A DNA stretch of 64,000 nt. Origin: Antedon mediterranea. Its lineage: Eukaryota; Echinodermata; Crinoidea; Comatulida; Antedonidae. The stretch spans positions 1,346,288 to 1,410,287 of the forward strand of contig NC_092676.1 in the NCBI RefSeq assembly GCF_964355755.1. The letters run 5' to 3'. The notes under the pieces are model-generated. The model saw only the letters and a program-made list of their open reading frames with translations. It did no database searches and was not told the origin of the DNA. The position numbers and the translations under genes are program-made. Positions 53,015 to 63,366 of the stretch are shown here, piece by piece. The stretch's first letter is position 1. The number at the start of each line of letters is the position of its first letter.

Positions 53015-54150
53015 CCTGTAGAAGAAATGGTTAAGATTTGTGTTAGCATTCTTCAGCAAATTTGACTCCTACTTCACTGAACCCACAAAATATTTGTGAC
53101 TTGTGCATACACAGCATCTTTCTCACACATGAATTGTTCTATTATATCATATTTATGCCTGTCAATTTAACCTTTTAAAAAACAATCATTGATCATTTTA
53201 AAGGCTGTATAAAATCAAATTTCATATGATGTACTTAAGTAATAGTATTAGTAGACACTTTAACTTATTTTCCTCAAGAGAAATTTTAGCATGGCAATTA
53301 ATGTTTGAGGTGACTTTCTTTCTGTTTAATCTATTCAACAGGCAGCCAAGTTACTGTCTGTATGCTTACTAGTAAAATAAATGATATGATTATGTAATGT
53401 CAGCAAAACTTAAAATGTAAGAATAAAAAGATATGATCACAGTGAATGGCACATAAAGTCATAATAACATTGTAATAGTTTATGAACAGGAAACTATTAC
53501 ATTTACTAACTAGAAAATATTTAGTTATTCATTGTAAGTTTATTCACATTGAAATATTCAAATTTACTTCCTTGTAATATTACCTTAGATTTGAAGGTGT
53601 ATAAAATGAACACCATAATTTTAATACATCCAAATCATTGTTGAATATGATTTAAACTTAGAAAACAAATTAATATTTGAAAAAGGTATGTGGTCTTTGT
53701 TTTATAATTTTACAATTATTAATAATATAGCAAACTAGAAAGCAGTGACATAAAAATACTTTTTTTGGCAGAATTCTAATGTCCCCAAATCATCATGAGT
53801 ACAATTTAAAACCTTATTGAATTTAAAAAAAAAATTAAAGAAATAGATAATTTTCATTTTCTAAACTAAATTGATGTCGGTTTTCCCTGACGCCATGTAT
53901 CATTCCAGTTAGTAATTTTTTGATTTAATTGGACACATTGGTGTCTCAGCAATAGAGAGTGCAGGAAAAGTTTAGGTGAAGAAAAAAAAGTAAAACATAA
54001 ATAAACACAGTACATTAATTATGAGTCCAACAAATATCTTAGAAAGGTGAAGTAGTCAAGATTCATATACCTATAAAAAAAACTTATCTGTTTTAATATA
54101 AAATTGACAAAAAGTTTATGTATGATATTACTTACCTCCATTAGAGAATA
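53015..54150 (-). promoter_or_regulatory. Putative 5' UTR intron of receptor N
   Basis: Donor GGAG|GTAAGTAAT on the minus strand (last exon base about 54136) and acceptor TTCTTCTACAG|GATTGACT (exon resumes about 53015), giving a ~1.1-kb intron. It contains no recognised gene. The boundaries match those of L and O. Confidence 0.6.
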
Positions 54151-54590
54151 CAACAAACTACATACTAAGTTCACTTCCTTATTGCCTGGTGTCACTGTCA
54201 CTTTAGTGTTTTGTTATGTTGTATACCCCTGGGTGTTCTTTGTACATATTCAGACAATATACACTATTTGATTCTAATGTTCTATTTATGATCAATGATG
54301 CAAACAAATTATGACTGCTTGCATAATAAGTTTTAAAAATTGGGGGTCACCTTTGATCCTGAAGAGCTATAATAGATTCAAAATAGGCATGATTTTGACA
54401 ATATTGTGTAACTTTTTCAACTAAAACGTGCACAATTTTCTAATTCAACATGTTCGTATGACGTGATTTAAAGTACAAATAGTTTTTAAAAATTTCAAAT
54501 TACTAGGAAAAGCTGGAAAGATATAATTCAAAAGAAAAAAACATGTCTTTCATACACCGTACGCATAAAAAGTTTGCACGCGTGGGAATT
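54151..54590. promoter_or_regulatory. Upstream region of the N-type first exon
   Basis: Near-identical to 46690-47120, so the duplication carried promoter and first exon with it. Confidence 0.5.
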
Positions 54591-54965
54591 TTCCTAATAT
54601 CCATCCTCATCCAGTTTAAATTCATTGCTATCATCGTGTGTAGATGTCATGTTGGACATTCCATAGCGGTCAGTGTTGTTGTTGTTGTCTTCTGTTTGTT
54701 GACGCACAGTGTTCATGTTGTGTAGATTCTGTTTACATCAAGGGCTTTTTTATACATGATAAATGATGAAAATAACCAGAAATAGAATTATGACAGAAAT
54801 GAGAAAATATCAAGACAATAGCTATACAATTCTGTTTATTGACTGGTTTAGAGAATAGGTTTTTTGCATTTTCAGTTGTAATTTATTTGTTGCTGCCTTT
54901 TGTTCTATCATCGTATTCTGTTGGAGTGGTCATGATACTTTGTAATGTTGATATTAATAATGTTG
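54591..54965 (-). pseudogene. Chimeric receptor relic 2
   Basis: Same composition as 47126-47545: a type 1 tail end joined to type 2 membrane-segment codons, with the same broken frame and only small differences (it retains GTTGTTGTTGTCTTCTGTTT, lost in relic 1). The two relics and their flanks belong to one duplicated block. Confidence 0.7.
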
Positions 54966-55619
54966 TTATACTTTTGCCTGCATATTATGCAGTTCTTTTA
55001 ATTGAAGTTAATTATTTAGTTCATTTGAATAGAAGAATGTACTTTACTTTGCAGATTTTCTGTTGAGCACAAAATTAGTTTCCAATCAAAAATGGTAAAA
55101 GAATTATGAAAGTTTAGAACACAGTTTCACGTTACAGCTCAATGAGGAAGTAAACATCATTGTGCAATACAGATTTTTATTTTCAAATTCAAGTAAAGTT
55201 TCACTAATTTAAATTTTGTTTCTATTGTAAGACCATTAAAGCAGTAAAGATGGGCCCAAAAGTGGTTTCCTTCCTATAACGTTGGTTATATGTCAGATTT
55301 TAATGAGTGACTTATAATTTCTCCTTGTCTTAGGATAATTAAAAAAAGGTTATTTAATTTCTGCAAAAGCATTTTTGATTAATTTAAGCTCCGTCTGGTC
55401 TAAAATTGTTAATAGTTCAGTAAAGTTTTATTATTCTAGTTCTATTAGCACTTAAAAAGTTATTTTATTCTCCGATTCTAACAAGTAAAAGTTTAAAGTT
55501 TTGTTATTCTCATTTCATTTCATAAACATTTATTTATATTAATTAATTCTGGTTCTGTTAACACTTGCAAAGTTATTTTATTCTCATTCTAACAATTCAA
55601 GTAAAAGTTTCAAGTTTTG
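54966..55619. other. 3' flank of receptor O
   Basis: Matches 47560-48060; about two to three copies of the ~75-bp 3' repeat lie at 55430-55619. Confidence 0.6.
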
Positions 55620-57242
55620 CTATTCTCGTTCCAACACTTCATAATGAACATAAGCTGGAATTTTAGTTCCTTTTTTGCCCGATTCCTTCTGATCTAACTT
55701 AGCATTATTTATATTGATGTCATTAAGAGATTCATATGCTTCATTTTCATGGTATACAATGATATCATTTGTTCCATCTTCATTGCTATTCTCTGATGCA
55801 CCCTTCTTCTTAATTTCCATTTTTTGCTTCTTTGCAACATTACCATCATCATTAATCTGTTTCCCATTCATGTCAGCTGATTGATAAATCTGATTTTCCT
55901 CCATAACACTCTCTTTACTATTTTCCAGTATCTCTTGATTTTCACCGTTCTTTTGCTTATTTGCATCATTTTGTTTCCCATTCATGTCAGCTGATTCATA
56001 AATCCAGTTTTCTTCCATGACACTCTCCTTACTATTTTCTAGTATCTCTTGATTTTTTCCTTTTGTTGTAGAATTTACTTTAAAGTCAACCTCAACGTAT
56101 TCGTGATCATCTTGTGGTGCTGATTTGAATGAAGGATTTTGTTTATATTGAGAGCATCTTCTTACAAAATAAATGATGAAAATAATCAGAAGTAGAATGA
56201 TGACAAAGGCTACTGACATGATGGCTATTGGATGTATTGGAAAATCTGGATTTTCAGTTGAATTTATTTGTTCATTTGTTGCAAATTCTGTGGAAGTTGT
56301 AGGCATGATACTGGTTTGATTTACTGGTAACTCTGTAATTGTACCTTTGTCAATGTACTCTGTAGTAGAGAAAGATGTTTCAACTTTAGTCGATTGGTCT
56401 GGATTTTCTGTTGTGGATACGGTTTCTTTGGTTGTAATTGGTGAGGTTTGAAACATTGTAGTTGGTGGTGTATTTCTTATAGAAGATGTTTCAGAGTTTG
56501 AAGTGGTTTCAGTAAAAGATACACTAGTTGTGCTTCTTGGGAAAGACCGGTCCATTTTTGTTCCACCTGTTGATGTTGCAAAAGACATCTCATTTATAGA
56601 ACATAATTTTGATACGCTTATCATTCCAGATACATTAACAGCACATGTGATACCATGTGGTACAATGTCAGCTGGGTTGTATGTGTAAGTTAATGTACAT
56701 ACATTAGATGATAAGCAGTTTATTGTGTTTAGATTCATTCCATTACTTCGCCATATCAGTGATTCCATTTCTGAAGGAATGTTGTAGGAACATGATGCGA
56801 TAGAAGTGGTATCATTAATGTGTAAACTTGTGCATTTTGGTAATGACTGATAAATGTTCAAAGTAACTGTACTTAATATGCTATAATCACCACTCATAGG
56901 TGTTAACCTGCATTCATAGGTTTCTTCTAAAAATTCCCAGACATCAATGTTATCAGGAACCTTGATAAAAAGACTATAGTCTGCATCTTCACCACCAGGA
57001 ATTGCAAAATAAGGTGCCTGTAAGCCAAGTGAGCTTTCATCTATCATCTTGTCAGCACTGATGTAAACTTCACGGGTAAACCACCTTACAACATTTGCAT
57101 CATTCATGTTACCATTAGTACAAGGTAGAGATACATTCTGTCCAGATGTGGCTGTAATGGTTATCGTTTCTCCAAGCACAAACAAATTTGTATCCATCAA
57201 GTTCACAAAAAGAACCATACACAAGAAACTTGTTTTTCTCAT
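55620..57242 (-). CDS. Receptor O: largest two-domain V-like Ig receptor, long stalk, ITIM-like end
   Basis: 540 residues from the ATG at 57242 (MRKTSFLCMVLFVNLMDTNL signal peptide). V-like domain (TSGQNVSLPC, VVRWFTREVYIS, ADYSLFIKVPDNIDVW, EETYECR) and second domain (KCTSL, ASCSYN, LIWRSNG, NCLSSNVCTL, ITCAVN, LCSI). The stalk is longer than in the others (~120 residues). It combines the RNTPPTTMF segment of G with other repeats. Membrane segment about 338-363. The tail has HEYVEV and two EILENSKESVMEEN modules (IYESAD, IYQSAD). It lacks the VIVDGD...EQVLEQS part of L and M. It retains VYHENEAYESL and ends VHYEVLERE (ITIM-type). First exon predicted near 59477. Confidence 0.9.
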   Translation of the reverse strand: MRKTSFLCMVLFVNLMDTNLFVLGETITITATSGQNVSLPCTNGNMNDANVVRWFTREVYISADKMIDESSLGLQAPYFAIPGGEDADYSLFIKVPDNIDVWEFLEETYECRLTPMSGDYSILSTVTLNIYQSLPKCTSLHINDTTSIASCSYNIPSEMESLIWRSNGMNLNTINCLSSNVCTLTYTYNPADIVPHGITCAVNVSGMISVSKLCSINEMSFATSTGGTKMDRSFPRSTTSVSFTETTSNSETSSIRNTPPTTMFQTSPITTKETVSTTENPDQSTKVETSFSTTEYIDKGTITELPVNQTSIMPTTSTEFATNEQINSTENPDFPIHPIAIMSVAFVIILLLIIFIIYFVRRCSQYKQNPSFKSAPQDDHEYVEVDFKVNSTTKGKNQEILENSKESVMEENWIYESADMNGKQNDANKQKNGENQEILENSKESVMEENQIYQSADMNGKQINDDGNVAKKQKMEIKKKGASENSNEDGTNDIIVYHENEAYESLNDININNAKLDQKESGKKGTKIPAYVHYEVLERE

Positions 57243-58202
57243 TTTCAAAGATTGCCAGTTCACTTAAAATAAAAAATATTTGTCTTCTCTTTCTGTTGTC
57301 CTAGACTTCTCTATCTCTTCGTAGATTATTCTTGGCCACTGTTCCTGCATAGTCAATCCTGTAGAAGAAAATGGTTAAGATTTGTTAGCAAGCATTCTTC
57401 AGCAAATTTGACTCCTACTTCACTGAAAATATTTTTAACTTGTCCATACACAGCATATCTCTCACACATGAATTGTTTATTTAATAATTATATTATTATG
57501 CCTGTCAATTTAACCTTTTAAAAAACAAGAGGATGCTTGATAATTTTAAATGCTGTATAGTAAAACAAATTGTATATGGTGCACTTAAGTAATATAGTAG
57601 ACAAATTATTTTTCTCAAGAGAAATATTTCAGGACTGCAAATAATGTTTGAGGTGACTTCCTTTCTGTTTAATCTATTCAACAGGCAGTTAAGTTACTGT
57701 TTGTATGCTTACTAGTAAAATAAATGATATGATTATGTAATGTCAGCAAAACTGAAAATGTAAGAATAAAAAGATATGGTCACATTCAAAGTACAGTGAA
57801 CAGCACACACAGTCATAATTTACATTGTAAAAGTTTTGTACAGGAACCTATTTCAAGTTTGGTCTTTGCTAATTATTTACTTATGTTATTTCTCTATGTT
57901 TATTCACTTTGAAATATTCAAATTTACTTCCTTGTACAGTTTTACCTTAGAGTTGAAGGTGCAGAAAATGAGCATCCTCATTCTAATACCCCCAAATCAT
58001 TGTTAGATATGATTTAAAAATTTAAAAAACAAATTAATATTTGAAAAAGGTATGTGGTCTTTTATAACTTTACTATGGGAAACTAGAACACTTTTTTTTG
58101 CAGAATTCTAATGCCCCAAAAGACAGAATACATTGGTATCTCTCAGGAAAAGTTTAAATTTCAGAGAAAAGAAGAAAAATAAACAATGATACAGTACAAG
58201 TC

Positions 58203-59024
58203 TAAGGCCCTGTTTCTGCTGCCAACTAAATACCGTATATTATACGGTATTTTTTGAATACCGTATATATACGGTATATTTTTGGCAGCAGAAACTGCGC
58301 TCATAAAAAATATACCGTATTTTGTATACCGTATTTTCCCCACAAAATTTGTGGATAAAATACGGTATTTACAAATTTATACCGTATTTTTTGTACCCGT
58401 TTCTGCTGCCAATAAAAAATACCGTATTTTTTTTTTACATGACAAAAGGTCAACATTCGTATTTTTATTTTCTGTCGCTGTCAGATGCTTTACACACGTG
58501 TATAGATATATTCGGCGAAAATGTGGAGCGAAGACGTCACAGTTTTACTAAATAAATGTGTGTGGGGAAGCTAAAATGTCTGGCCAACTAATAAAAGGGA
58601 CAACCACATTTATAAAGACATTTCTAAAAAAATAAAGCAGGAGTATGGAATAGACTTGTCTCCAAAGCAAGTAAACTCAAAGCTGAAGAGCCTGCGAAAG
58701 CAATACAACATTGCAAAATACAATAACTCGGGGAGGGAACGAATTAATTGTCCCCATTACGATGTTTTCTGTGCTCTCACAACATCTCTATCACTAGGGC
58801 TAGGCTGTTGAAAGTGAGACGTAAAACTTCCTTTATTGCGACTTTTAATTATCGACCAAATAAATGAATGGCAATTTGGGTAAAAAAGATGGAATTTAAC
58901 ACGACCACCCAAGAAGTATTGTTAGCAGAAACGGGGTACTAAAAAATACGGTATAAAAAATACCGTATTTTATACCGTATTTTTATACCGTATTTTGAGC
59001 AGTTGCAGCAGAAACAGGCCCTAA
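58203..59024. mobile_element. Harbinger-like non-autonomous element with a Myb-like gene fragment
   Basis: Element 58206-59021 has inverted ends GGCCCTGTTTCTGCTGC / GCAGCAGAAACAGGCC and a 3-bp duplication TAA (58203-58205, 59022-59024), as in PIF/Harbinger elements. Both ends are packed with the word ATACCGTAT, partly as palindromes. The interior codes for a Myb/SANT-like domain, matching the two-gene design of Harbinger elements. No transposase is present. Confidence 0.8.
58521..58810 (+). pseudogene. Myb/SANT-like DNA-binding domain remnant
   Basis: MWSEDVTVLLNKCVW starts at 58521; after a frame change near 58565 it continues NKRDNHIYKDISKKIKQEYG, SPKQVNSKLKSLRKQYNIAK and CPHYDVFCAL to a stop at about 58810. 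The spacing of Trp, Lys/Arg and the KSLRKQY helix fits the Myb/MADF-like protein that Harbinger elements encode for end binding. It is broken by the frameshift. Confidence 0.6.
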
Positions 59025-59073
59025 GGAAGATCTCAGAAAGGTCACTAGTGAAGTTTGACATGATGTTTATGTA

Positions 59074-59383
59074 AGGGCGTGTGGCGCTGTGTGTTGGACG
59101 TTCAACTACTGATCTTGAGATCGAGTTTTGAATCCAACTCTCATCGCATTTCTTGTATCCTTAAGCAGGTACTTTTCTTACGTTTGCCGCTCCACCCAGG
59201 TGTATAAATGGGAACCCGGTTAGATCAAGACACAACTTTGCGCTGATTACTAGCTGCATTATGGGAGTATGTTTCAATATGTGTTTGATAAAAAAAAAAT
59301 GGGGTAATAATGTTCAGTACTTATATGTTTCACAACATTAGGCGCTATATATATCCAGGATATTATTATTATTATTGTTAAAA
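59074..59383 (+). mobile_element. SINE family 2, full-length
   Basis: The tRNA-like head has an A-box-like GTGGCGCTGTGTGTTGGA and a B-box-like GAGATCGAGTTTTGAATCC. The body contains CCACCCAGGTGTATAAATGG and ACTTTGCGCTGATTACTAGC. The tail is GCGCTATATATA followed by ATT repeats. The 3' part recurs at 25908-26062. Confidence 0.8.
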
Positions 59384-59489
59384 AAATTGTAGAAAACACA
59401 TACCTAATATTTGTGTTATTACATTATGAATACAATTTTAATAGAAAATTGACAAAAAGTATAATGTATCACTTACCTCCATTAGGATA

Positions 59490-59745
59490 GCAACAAACTA
59501 CAGTACATACTAAGTTCACTTCCTTATTGCCTAGTGTCACTGTCACTTAGTTCACTGTTAATAATAAATAGTGTTTTGTTATGTTGTATACCCCATGACG
59601 TTCTTTGTACATTCACACAATATACATTATTTGATTCTAAAGGTCCATTTATGACCAATGATGCATACAAATGATGAATACAAACAAAGACATCCTGTAA
59701 TTAAACATTAAAATGAAAGTAAAATGTAAAAATAAACAGATTTCA
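59490..59745. promoter_or_regulatory. Upstream region of receptor O first exon
   Basis: Related to 46690-46860 and 54150-54310 (CACTTCCTTATTGCCT, TTGTATACCCC, ACATTATTTGATTCTAA), then diverges. Confidence 0.45.
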
Positions 59746-59749
59746 TATC

Positions 59750-60120
59750 TTATTTTTATTTTATTTTTATTTATTTATTCGACTTCTCACTAATTCAGTT
59801 AGTGAAGGATCTGGACCAACAGGTGGTAAACACTTCTAAAACGGCCCAGTCCGAATTTGCACAGTGGCTGTGTGTGACAGTGGCTGTGTTTGTGTGGACT
59901 AGTACACCGGGGTAACCCCCCCTACTCGTCTCGAAAGATGTACTAGGTTCTTTAAAGTGCGCATGAGCTATGTGTACACTGGACCTACGGTTTATAGTCC
60001 TTATCCGAGAAGACTCGTTCTACCACCAGAACCATGGAGCGAGTGAGCCTCGAACCCTTGCCGATGTTATGGCTACTTAATTACGGTTCCACTGTCTTAA
60101 CCGCTCGGCCACTCACTCAC
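59750..60120 (-). mobile_element. SINE family 1, full-length, tRNA-derived
   Basis: On the minus strand it begins GTGAGTGAGTGGCCGAGCGG TTAAG (A box) and continues to GGGTTCGAGGCTCACTCGC (B box), clearly tRNA-Leu/Ser-like. A body with CTTTAAAGAACCTAGTACA and GGGGTTACCCCGGTGTACTA follows. It ends GTTAGTGAGAAGTCGAATAA with an ATAAAT-rich tail. The 3' half recurs at 16591-16757. Confidence 0.88.
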
Positions 60121-61127
60121 TATCTTATCTTTAACATTATTTTAAACACAAACCGTTTGTTTTATTTTGTTAATAGTATATATTTATATAGATTTATACT
60201 TAAGCATATGATTATCGATATTGATAATAAAATAAAAGTTTTGAAAGTAAGGTACTACCTGTACTGTTAAACAATAGACAAAAGTTTAAAATCTCAGTTT
60301 TCAATGTCTAAGTCAGAAATTAATATTAGTAGTAGACAGATACATTTAAAGTAACCGTTAAATATTTTCCCTCCATGTTTGGCTTATTTTAAGAGGATTG
60401 CCAAGTACAAGATTGATTCATAATATTGAAAGAATAAATTTATAGTGAATAGTTACTATTTTGTTATATATTCATATTCTTTAAAAACTTAGTCATTAAT
60501 CATCAAGGACTGAAACAGAACACAGCATATGAGGAATTGTAGGAACATAAAGTAGATTATTGCATTTGACCCTGATGCGGAAATTTTTTGATATCACCCT
60601 ATACTTACATCATACGTCTGTAGAAAAATAGAAAAAGTTTCAATTTTATACAAGATTTGTTTAGTGACAGAAAGACTAAAACAAAACATAGCATATATTA
60701 CAGTTATTCAATATGATCTGGTAATAAGGAAATTTGACATAGCGCCCTCTATTTGTAAGCAACTATGAAATCTTTTAAAGAAAGTTAAAGCATAAAATAA
60801 GAACAGAGCATTTTTACAATACATAAAATATCCAAGTTTTATAGAATAAATTATTTTGCTTTGAAATTACATTATTTCAGTTTTCACATTACCTGTGTAA
60901 TCATGTTTTCAATGATTGAACCTTAAATGAAATGTTCAAATTATGTCATGTGACAATCCTTCCATACATCCGATCACGTAGCAAACATCCGTCACAATTT
61001 GCATGTTTTGTTTTTTTTTTCACACAAATTCAATTCATATCCGTAAAGAATTGACGAAAACTGGAAGTGAGCAACATTGTTGTTTTCCCCTTTATAATGC
61101 AACTTTATTTTCAAATTGAAATTCTAA
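60121..61127. other. Intergenic DNA
   Basis: No supported gene; AT-rich. Confidence 0.45.
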
Positions 61128-61513
61128 AGCAAAACTAGTTTGACAAACAAAAATTGTAATGTGCCCAAATATGGTTGTGATATGCCCAAATATTTATTTT
61201 TATTTATTTTATTTTATTCAATTTTCAGGCACAAAAATACATGGCAAGACAGCGGTGCAGCACCCTGAGGATTGCCATGAGTGCCAAGATGGCTCTCCAT
61301 ATACTGCACTTGAACATATAAGTAAACAATAAAAATACAAAGATATAACAATTGAAAAATTGCGAGGCATCAAATTGAACAATCGTTAAAATTGAATCTA
61401 AAAATAAATTGAACAATCGTTAAAATTGAATCTAAAAAATATAATATGGTAGTGATATGACATCATCATATCCATATATGAGCACATCACATTTTGTTGT
61501 CACATAAAGTTTA
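61128..61513. mobile_element. MITE, family 1, copy 5, interrupted by another insertion
   Basis: AAACTAGTTTGACAAACAAA and CCCAAATATGGTTGTGATAT on the left; GGTAGTGATATGACATCATC and TGTCACATAAAGTTTA on the right. The middle (61195-61440) is foreign, with a T-rich start, CAAGACAGCGGTGCAGCACC and a 33-bp tandem duplication (AATTGAACAATCGTTAAAAT, twice, 61372-61437). It looks like the 3' end of a retroposon on the minus strand. Confidence 0.7.
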
Positions 61514-61760
61514 GACCTTTGCTTGGAGTGTTTGATTCAACATTAAGTCTAGCTTGTTTTTCATTTCCATCCACCTAATTTCCTCTACTACTACTTGCTT
61601 TTTTAAAGGCTCATGAACTTAACTATTATGCTGATACCAATAAAGTTTTATTCAGAAACTTCAGGCAGAAGAATATACTAAAAATGTAAGCACCACACTG
61701 TTGTATGTTAAGATGTGCAGTAATTGGGTTTTACTGTTTAAAGTCATTTCTTTCCATTTT
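61514..61760. other. Intergenic DNA
   Basis: No supported feature. Confidence 0.4.
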
Positions 61761-62144
61761 TATAGAGTATCACGGTGTGACGTCACAACGATAGAGGGCG
61801 CTGCACGATTGCTAACCAACCAAAAAATGCGTTCAGCGCTACTATGTTGATAAACAGTAAAGATCTGTATTTCTATCAAATTATGTACCATAGCTTGATT
61901 TTTTTTAACTTAAACTGTAGTTGAAGAATAAGTATATTATTAAAAACAAATATTTAGTGATCTTAGGAAATTTTAGTTTGTTTTTATTGAAAATTATTAA
62001 GTTTTAAAATGACTACTTCAATAAGCCTATTCCAAACCATTGGTGACCTTGGAGTCACTCAGGCAGGCTGAACGCATTTTTGGTTGCGCTAGCAACCATG
62101 CAGCACCACTTACCGTCGTGACGTCAGCACAGTGATACTCTATA
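61761..62144. mobile_element. ~384-bp MITE with ~85-bp inverted ends
   Basis: The left end TATAGAGTATCACGGTGTGA pairs with the right end, whose complement begins TATAGAGTATCACTGTGC. Inner pairing includes TGACGTCAC, GCTGCA and ACCAAAAAATGCGTTCAGC. No coding capacity. Confidence 0.8.
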
Positions 62145-62545
62145 GGAAAATTTTTAATAATTTTAACTTTGAAATTTTCAACGTGTTAAAGAAGAAATGA
62201 TTTACCTCACCTCAATTTCATTTGATACAAATCAGAGTTTCCATCGCCATGTGTTTAAACATATTTTGCTATTCATTAAATACATTTGCCATCTTCTCTT
62301 GTACTGGTTTGATTTCATGTTGTTCATGAATATTCATGATTTACTTTATATGACACCACTAAAAGCTGATTTAAAAATCTCAAATAAACACGACGACTTT
62401 ACACAAACACAAGCATACCGAGATGTATAGTTTCACTGTATATTATTTATTTGTAATATTTACAAAATATAATTTATTTAAATTAAATATCATATACATG
62501 TTTTATATACATTCAAGATACAGTTATAGTCATTATTATGTACCA
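62145..62545. other. Intergenic DNA
   Basis: AT-rich; the frame at 62197-62430 is unsupported. Confidence 0.4.
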
Positions 62546-62682
62546 AATAACATTCTTTATGTTAACTATTTAATGTAACATTAATTTAAAAGTAGCCTTA
62601 ATGTTATAACATTCTTTATGTTAACTATTTAATGTACCATTAACTTAAAAGTAGCCTTAATGTTTCAATGTAACTTAATTCA
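62546..62682. repeat. 68-bp tandem duplication
   Basis: Two copies sharing TAACATTCTTTATGTTAACT and TTAAAAGTAGCCTTAATGTT. Confidence 0.85.
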
Positions 62683-63366
62683 AATCTTTCTATTTCTCTC
62701 AAAATATGCAAGGCAAGTTTCCATGTAGTACTCTGTCGGACACACAACCGCAGAACACTATAAATCTGTAGACATGGTAACTTAAATCATGATACACAGC
62801 TAACTAATTAATCAACAGTAGTCAGAGAAATATTTTGAACAAAAATGTTTAAAATAGACTTGTTTTAGCATGTTTACTAAATATAAATACATTATGTTAT
62901 TGATTAGCAAATAATCAGACTTTAATGTCCAAACTGTGTATTATTATTAATATTATTTAAAGTTGTTTTACCACATTTTTGTTATTTTTTTATTCAGTTT
63001 AATATTATTATCCACCGTTTAGTATATAAATCCTGTTTCACACAATAAAAAATGTTTTCCTACATCTCCACATTATATTCATTTTTTTACCACTGTTTTA
63101 TCACAATTTTACTGGTTAAATTTCATATTTTGGTAACTTTTTGTTTACCAGCCTGACGATTTGTTTTTCTCATAAAATCAATTCACAAAGGACGTGACAC
63201 ACAGATCATCTGAGTTTTCCATTCTCGGCTGCCGACATCACTCATACCTCAACAACACAACTTAGAATAGAAGGATGCTCTCATAAGATGTCTGATTTCA
63301 GAACCAACACACATGTTTTTATAAAAAAGATCACATTTAACTTTGGAAAAACGGAAGTATTCTTAA
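62683..63366. other. Intergenic DNA
   Basis: No supported feature. Confidence 0.4.

Larger units (their letters stand above)
57358..59490 (-). promoter_or_regulatory. Putative 5' UTR intron of receptor O
   Basis: Donor CCTAATGGAG|GTAAGTGATA (last exon base about 59477) and acceptor TTCTTCTACAG|GATTGACT (exon resumes about 57358), a ~2.1-kb intron. It contains the Harbinger-like element and a full-length SINE. Apart from those, 57370-58200 matches the intron of N. Confidence 0.6.

Noticed and set aside
42615-57242. Classical ITAM in the VYHENEAYESL tail
   Set aside because: First Tyr is followed by N at +3 and the spacing is too short; it is better described as YxN plus YxxL sites.
60031-60118. 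Possible tRNA gene on the minus strand
   Set aside because: The A and B boxes belong to the head of a SINE with body and A-rich tail, and the acceptor pairing is poor.
62197-62430. 77-codon plus-strand frame
   Set aside because: AT-rich, no motif and no supporting context.
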